Source of the DNA: Hyalella azteca
Lineage: Eukaryota; Arthropoda; Malacostraca; Amphipoda; Hyalellidae
DNA length: 64,000 bases
NCBI RefSeq assembly: GCF_000764305.2
Contig: NW_025939609.1
Span: forward strand, 102,740 to 166,739
Direction: 5' to 3'
Position 1 is the first letter of the stretch. Each line of letters begins with the position of its first letter. The notes beneath the pieces were generated by a model. The model was given only the letters and a program-made list of their open reading frames with translations, ran no database searches and was not told where the DNA came from. The position numbers and the translations under genes are program-made. Below, one piece after another: positions 52,201 through 61,200 of the stretch.

Positions 52201-55200
52201 TCAGTGCTCAATTCAAACGTCAGAACTCTGGATTGGTTGTTGAAGAGATTATGGCCGGGTTCACACCATAATGCCGGGGCTCTGGTTTGGTATTTACCAG
52301 TCACGGTCCAATCCATGCAATATTCTTTAATGCATTTATATAGAAACATTCACACCAGCCGGGCAGAGTACATGCCATGCCCGTGATGTGAATGTTTATA
52401 TAGAAATGCAATAAACAATATTATATTGGACCGTGACTGGTATATGCCCGGCAGTATTGTGCAAACCGGGCCCATACATGCGGGCAGCGCGTCTGTAGTT
52501 ACCATAGATGCCGGCAACGTACCTGTAGTTGGCCTGACCAAAGTTGCCATAGATGCCGGCAACGCACCTGTAGTTGGCCTGGCCGAAGTTGCAATAGATG
52601 CCGGCAACGCACCTGTAGTTGGCCTGGCCAAAGTTGCCATAGATGCCGGCAACGCACCTGTAGTTGGCCTGGCCAAAGTTGCCATAGATGCCGGCGACGC
52701 ACCTGTAGTTGGCCTGGCCGAAGTTGCCATAGATGCCGGCGACGCTGCTCGTCATGATGATCCTGCCGTATTTCTGCTGCTTGAGGTGCGGGAAGGCGGC
52801 GCGCGTCACTTGGAAGGCGCCGCGCAGGTGAACCGCGTGGACCAAATCTGCACGCGCCGTATGAAATTGCTGTTAAAATATGAATTTTTACCCCCTTAAA
52901 GTTAAGGGGTAAAGGTTAAGATTCCCTTATGCTGTAAAAATATTGTTTACCCCCTTAAAAGTAAGGGGTAAATGTTGAAGATCCCCTTTTCTTAGCCTGA
53001 CCCTTGTTCAGTATTTGAAGACAGCACCGCGCGAACCAAATCTGCACGTGTCACAACAAATTGCTGTTAAATATGAATTTCTACCCTTTTAATGTAAGGG
53101 GCAAGGGTAAAGATGCCCTTACTATCTTAGCCTGGCCCTGGTTCAGTATTTAAGGAAGGACACTGATTCATATTGTATTCGTTGATGGATCCCCGTATCT
53201 TAGACTGGCGCAGGTTAAGTATTTCAAACAGAAAAATTAGAGTATATAGCAAGAGAATAGCACCGAAACCGGCCTACACGCACAGCAATCATTACAGAAA
53301 ATTTGTAATTAATGCATACTGTTTTTATTTTATTTGACCCGGATTGATTTATGACGTTCTTCTAACATTGATTCATTGGTCATCGTCATGATTTATGATT
53401 GTCAGCAGGATAGTAGGAAAGGTATACGGAGTTCACAGCCAAATTTAGAGTATATCAAAACAATTTTTACAAAAATTCATTGTTCAAAATTTGACAGGCT
53501 AGTCGAACGTTAAGATTTAAAACGTTAAATAAATATGAAGATATTGGCGATTGAATCAGAATAAATTATTTGTGGTTTTCTCGATCATTTTCTGCACATA
53601 GTATAGATGGGACTATGAGATATATTACATTTTCGAAGGTAGCAGTTTACCCATACATGAAAGATCGGCAACTAATACCAACACAGGTTAGTATTCGTTA
53701 ATTGTCCACGAATATATACAAGCTAACGACGATTAGTAAGCGACTAATCAGCACGCGAATAAATTAAAATATTAAATTAAATTAATTAAAAAATAAGACT
53801 ATCTGTAAAATGATCTCGAACAGTCAAGTAAAATTAGCTTCGAAACCTTCCGACTCACTTGAAAACATCATAAGTGAATTTTTCCTGCAAAAAATTAAAT
53901 CTTAAAAACTTTGTCCCTGTAAATTAAATATTACATTGTTAAAAAACAGCAAAAATGAAAGTCGTGAAATTTGATACATATAATTCAGTAGACTTTCTTC
54001 AGTAAACTTTTATATCAGGTGCCCGTATATATGCTTTTTTTTCTGTTCTCTTGCATAATGTTAGGTGTTCTGAGCTTCTTTTGTTAATACATCAACAGTT
54101 AAGTTAATAAGTCGAAAATAACGACTGCAGAGCCGTGCACAAGGATGGCACTACACGACACTGCCACCACGACACTGCCACCACCACACTGCCACCACCA
54201 CACTGCCACCACGACACTGCCACCACGACACTGCCACCACCACACTGCCACCACCACACTGCCACCACGACACTGCCACCACGACACTGCCACCACGACA
54301 CTGCCACCACCACACTGCCACCACGACACTGCCACCACCACAGTGCCACCACGACACTGCCACCACCACAGTGCCACCACGACACTGCCACCACCACAGT
54401 GCCACCACGACACTGCCACCACCACACTGCCACCTGCCACCCCAGACAGGCACTAAGGCCAGGCAGTGTAAGTGATACTGTCAGCCTCATCACGTGAGCT
54501 GTGCGTGGTGAAGGTAGACTAGCTTCTTCATCACGTTACATTATTCATCACCATGCATTTATCATTCTCAGATGCACCGTCGAAATTTGGCTACAATAAC
54601 TATTGTGAATGATATACATAAGCTACAATAACAATAGTGAATGATATACCTAACCTACAATAACAATAGTGAACAATATACCTAAGCTATAATAACAATA
54701 GTGAACAATATACCTAAGCTACAATAACAATAGTGAACAATATACCTAAGCCACAATAACAATAGTGAACGATATACCTAAGCTACAATTACAATAGTGA
54801 ATGATATACTTAAGCTACAATAACAATAGTGAACGATATACTTAAGCTACAATAACAATAGTGAACGATATACTTAAGCTGCTATAACAATAGTGAACGA
54901 TATACCTTAGCTAAACTTTACAAAAATCTATGATCTGGTAATGGGCCGCTATATAGGCGCGTTCGCGATACAAAATTTACCAAAAATCATTAAGGTCAAA
55001 ATTGGACTACACGTCAGCACTATTTACCTATCTTGCACTTCATTTCATCGATCATCACTTTATTCTTCCTTATATTATCATTCTGCTTATATCGCAAGTT
55101 CACAAAGAATTCAAAAGCAAATAAACCGCCAAGCAAATTCACCGTATAGATATTGAAATCGATATGGTGAATTATTATCAAATATCGATATGGTGAATTT

Positions 55201-58200
55201 GTTTGGCGTTTTCTTTGCTTTTAAATTGTTGCCATTGTTAATTCTTCCTGACCCGAGTTTTTCTTGTATTTCATCAGAATACAAACCAGGGGCCATACTT
55301 TCGAAACTTGCTAAGTGAACGTAAGTACTTACGCTCTATTTTCTTGTCTATGATTGGTGGATTTTGCTGTAAAGGCCGTCAATGATTGGCTGATGAACTT
55401 ACGATCTCTTGACTTTTTTTGAAAGTATTGGACCAGAACTTGAGGATCACTCAATACGCACGTCACTCACTCCTAGGAAGCTTTTACGTCAAATGTGCAA
55501 TTTTTGCCGAGCTTTCTTTCTTTGCAGAACACAAAACCTATATAAAATAACTTTCAGGGAGCTCTCATCACTCATCCTGGCTCAGCCGCCTTACTTTCTT
55601 CACTACAATACATATTTATCAACTAATTGAGAATTTTCCTTTCATTTACGAAATACATATGAGAGAAGAAGTTAACATTGGCAGACAAGACAGCGAAGGA
55701 AGACATATACGCACCCCAGTCAACTAATAAATAATTTTCCTTTGATTCACGAAATAAATATGAGAGATGAAGTCAACATTGGTAAACAAGGCAGCGAAGA
55801 AAGACATACACACCCCAGTCAAAAAATAGAGAATTTTACTTTGATTTACGAAATACACAAGAGATACAGAGATAAGAAATTAATATTGGTAAACAAGACA
55901 GCGCAGGAACACATACGCACCCCAGTCAGCATCACTCATCCTGGCTCAGCTGCCTTACCTTCTTAACAACAATTATACAATATTCAACTAATTGAGAATT
56001 TTCCTTTGATTAATGAAATGCATATGAGAGAAGAAATTAATATTGGGAAACAAGACAGCAAAGAAAGACATATGCGCTACTCATCCTGGCTCAGCTGCTT
56101 GACTTTCTTATCAAACTAATTGATAATTTTCCTTTTATTTATGAAATACATAAGAGAGAATATGTAAATATTGGAAAATAAGACAGCAAAGAAAGACATA
56201 CACACCTCAGTCAACTAATAGAAAATTTTTCTTTGATTTACGAAACACTTATAAAATATGAAGTTAATATTCGTAAACAAGACAGCGCAGGAAGACATAT
56301 ATGCACCCCAGTCAGCCTCACTCATCCTAGCAAATAATAATAAATAAGACAGCAAATAAATAAACAAGACAGTGAAGGAAGACATATACGCACCCCAGTC
56401 AGCCTCACTCATCCTAGCAAATAATAATAAATAAGACAGCAAATAAATAAACAAGACAGCGAAGGAAGACATACACACCCCAGTCAGCATCACTCATCCT
56501 AGCTCAGCTGCCTTGCCTTATTCACAACAAATACACAATATTCAACTAATACAGAATTTTCCTCTGATTTACGAAACACTTATGAGAGATGAAGTTAATA
56601 TTAGAAAATAAGACAGCGAAGGAAGACATACACACCCCAGTCAGCGTCACTCATCCTAGCCTTATTCACAACAAATACACAATATTCAACTAATACAGAA
56701 TTTTCCTCTGATTTACGAAACACTTATAAAAGCTGAAGTTAATATTGGTAAACAAGACAGTGAAGGAAGACGGTACACACCCCAATCAACTACCGGTATA
56801 TACAGCATCTTTCTTTGATTTACAAAATTAATATGAGAGATGAAGTTAATATTAGAAAATAATACATCAAATGAAGACATACGCACCCCAGTCAGGTAAT
56901 AGAGAATTTTCCGTTGATTTATGAAACACTTATAAAAAAGAAATTAATATTGGTAAAAGCACCCAGTCAAGTAATGGAGAATTTTCATTTGATTTACGAA
57001 ACACTTATGATAGAAGAAATTAATATTAGAAAATAATACAGCAAATGAAGACATATACGCACCCCAGTCAGCGTCAGTCATCCTGGCAAATAATAATAAA
57101 TAAGACAGCGAATAAATAAGACAGCGCAGGAAGACATATATGCACCCCAGTCAGCGTCACTCATCCTGGCTCCGCTGCCTTACTTTCTTATCAAACAGAT
57201 TGAGAATTTCCCTTTTATTTACGAAACACTTATAAAAGATGAAGTTAACATTAGAAAATAATACAGCAAATGAAGACATACACACCCCAGTCAGCATCAG
57301 TCATCCTAGCAAATAATAATAAATAAGACAGCAAATAAATAAACAAGACAGCAAATGAAGACATATGCACCCTAGTCAAGTAATTGAGAATTTTCCTTTG
57401 ATCTACGAAACAACTATGAGAGAAGAAGTTGACATTGGAAAATAAGACAGCAAATGAAGATATATACGCATCCCAGTCAGCTATATACATATATATAGTC
57501 AGATGGGGTAAGACAGGACCGAAATCACTAACAAGCCCGTAGCATCTATACCATGAATAATTAAAAAATCCTAAACATATCACAAGGTGTATCTATGCAA
57601 TAGGCTTCTAAGCTACAACTCTGACATTTTGCATCTAACATAGTTTTCTGTACAGATTAAAAAAAGTGAGCTGGTCCCATCTTACCCCATTGGGGTAAGA
57701 TGGGACCAGGCATGGGGTAAGACCTNCACAAAAGCTGAAATGACAGGCAATGATTGCTCTAACATATTCTTTTGTCAAATTAAATTCAGTGCAATTAGAA
57801 TGCACGCCATGGGCCGGTCCTTTCTTACCCCATGAAGGCTGCGATCCTGTCTTACCCCATTTGACTATACAGAATTTTTCTTTGTTTTACGAAATTAATA
57901 TGAGAGATGAAGTTAACATTGGAAAATAATACAGCAAATGAAGACATACGCACCCCAGTCAGCGTAATAATAATAATAATAAATAAGACAGCAAATAAAT
58001 AAACAAGACAGCAAATGAAGACATACGCACCCCAGTCAGCGTCACTCATCCTGGCAAAGCTCTTGTCCCTGAGGATGCCAGCGTTGTTGACGACGATGTC
58101 AACGCGACCGAAGTTGCTGATGGCGGTCGCCACGATGGCTGCACCGTCCTCAACGCTGTGGTAGTCTGCTACTGCACTGCCACCTTCAGGAATAGTATGG

Positions 58201-61200
58201 TGCGTTGTATGAGGTGCTGCATGTGTGGTGCTCATGTGGTGCATGTGTGGTGCACGTGTGGTGCATGTGTGGTGCACGTGTGGTGCACGTGTGGTGCACG
58301 TGTGGTGCAAATGTGGTGCACATACAATGTGGTGCACATACAATATGGTGCACATGTACAATGTGGTGCATGTACAATGTGGTGCACAAACAATGTGGTG
58401 CACATACAATGTGGTGCACATACAATGTGGTGCATGTACAATGTGGTGCATGTACAATGTGGTGCATGTACAATGTGGTGCACAAACAATGTGGTGTACA
58501 TACAATATGGTGCACATGCAATGTGGTGCACATACAATATGGTGCGCATGCAATATGGTGCGCATGCAATGTGGTGCACATACAATGTGGTGCACAAACA
58601 ATGTGGTGCACGTACAATGTGGTGCACAAACAATGTGGTGCACATACAATGTGGTGCACATACAATGTGGTGCATGTACAATGTGGTGCATGTACAATGT
58701 GGTGCATGTACAATGTGGTGCACAAACAATGTGGTGTACATACAATATGGTGCACATGCAATGTGGTGCACATACAATATGGTGCGCATGCAATATGGTG
58801 CGCATGCAATGTGGTGCACATACAATGTGGTGCACAAACAATGTGGTGCACATATAACATGGTGCACATACAATGTGGTGCACACTCAGTGTGTGGGTCT
58901 GCTTCATGTGTTGGAACTTGTTATTTAATTCACATAATATATTTTAAACATTTATGGTACACATATTTAGAATATAAGCAAAGGTATTAATTGAAAAGTT
59001 GCAATAGTGAAGGCAATGATATTATTAATTATTTAGTTCTATTCACCACTAAGACAAAGTAACTAGCAGCTGTCGGATAGATTTCACAATTACGATGAAA
59101 TTTTTCGAGTAAACTAACATCACTCATTAGCTTGTTTAGGGCAACAACCAATAGTGCGCACCCATATTAACATGCACATGGATTTGTCTACATGCCTGAA
59201 CACTATGCTATGAAACAGCCATACATGAAATGCTAGGGTGACATCAGCCATTCATCAGGGGGTAAAACTCAGCCATTCACCATATTTGATGGTGAATAAT
59301 TGGAATAAACAAGAAGTGCGACTCCTAGAGCAATGATTCAATGATCTGTACGGGCCATACGGCTTAATTATCTTACACAATTTATAAGCAAACATACCTT
59401 TAGACCGGATCTCATTGACGACATCATCAGCAGGCCGGCTGCTGGCACCGTGGCCGTCCCTGGCCACCCCCAGGTCATTCACCACCACCTTTGCCCCGCG
59501 GCTGCCAAACAGCAGCGCGTATGCTTTCCCCAGGCCTGAGCCATACAAATATACCTACATTTATCAATTTTTTTAGGAAAGTTGTCTTATTATAACATCA
59601 TCAAACAATTAAATTTATGATGTGCAATGGATATTGAGCACATTCTCTACATTCTAAAACAATATTGTAACAAAAGCATTTATTGATTCAAATTTTCAAG
59701 TTTGAAAATAAATTTCAAAGCCAAAATTTCAAGATAAATTCTTATAAAGATTTGAGCTTGTTCTCTTGAATGCCTTCAGTAGGCTAGTACAATCGACTCA
59801 ACCATTGAGAGATGAAAGACGTGAATGAAGACATTGAGAAAATGACCTACCTTTTGCTTTTTGCACACTACTATCAGTACTATGACTTTAGACATCAACT
59901 TGCAATGTCATTTGACATGCATCTGAGGTATGGCAAGCTTCAGTATCTTTAGTTTGATAAACAAAATTGACAAAGTTTAATGTCTATCCAAATTTTCTTA
60001 AAACATTTATTTTAAAAAATTCCAAATGATGCCTGGACTCTTTTGAAAATTAAAATTTTCAAGTATAGTCAGATGGGGTAAGACAGGACCAAAATCACTA
60101 ACAAGCCTGTAACATCTATACCGTACCAAGAATAACTAAAAAACTCTAAACCTATCACAAGGTGTAGTTATGCAATGGGCTTCTAAGCTACAACTCAGAC
60201 GTTTTGCATCTAACACAGTTTTCTGTACAGATTAAAAGAAGTGAGCTGGTCCCATCTTACCCCATTGGGGTAAGATGGGACCAGGCTGGGGTAAGAAAGG
60301 ACCAACTGGTAATTCTTATGTTACAAGGTTTTTCATAAAAGTACAAATCTGATATTCAATATTATCCATCTAGAAACACATTATTTGATTAAACAACCAC
60401 TTGTTACTGTTTTGTATTGTGGGAAGTCAACTCTAATATCAGTCACAGAAGTTTTTGTCATGAGAAAACTTTGTTTAGTATAGTAATAGTGGGTTGGCTT
60501 TGGTTCATTGAAGAGCACTGCTATATGCTTCATGTATATTCCATTAGTGTCATTGTCTGAAAAATTTATCAAATTGGTAATAAAACCAATGGATAATAAC
60601 TCAAGTGTCAGACGTCATGCGTTTTCTTGCTAACTATATTTGTGGTGCACTTCTTCTAACATAACTCATGCCCTCTCACAGAGTTGTGATCATAATTATT
60701 TTTCATGTTTCACACAATGATTTTTCCTCCTACCAATCTTGCACATAGTTCTGCAGCTCACTAATGGGAATGGACAATGGACATCCCTATTTTCTATATC
60801 CCTTTGATGCAATTTAAAATAGTGCACTAAATTTCTCTAATTAAAAAAGCTAACAAGTTATAATGAAGTTTGAGCAAAAGATGAAAATTTTGACCAAAAT
60901 ACTCCATCTACTACATAATAATATATTCATTTAAAAACTATTTTTGATAAACTGTAGGGCAAAAGAGGACCATTTGTGGGGTAAGACAGGACCATTTGTG
61001 GGGTAAGATAGGACCACTTGTGTGGTAAAACAGGATCATTTAGTGGTCCCGTCTTACCCCATGTGTGGTCATTTTTTACCCCATTTTAGAATACATGTTT
61101 TAGAATACATGTCAGGCAGTGATGGTAGCAGGTAGGAATGCCAAGTATGTCTCAAAAGTTGCTTCTTACTTGAGGTTACCTGCCTACATCCACAAACCTG

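Noticed and set aside
54099..54497. Frames rich in Cys/Trp/Gly or His/Thr
   Set aside because: Products of the 15-bp CACTGCCACCACGA array, open in several frames.
57852..58990. Six overlapping frames of 210-351 codons on both strands
   Set aside because: Shadows of the GTGGTGCACATACAATGT array; only 58183-58031 is exon sequence.
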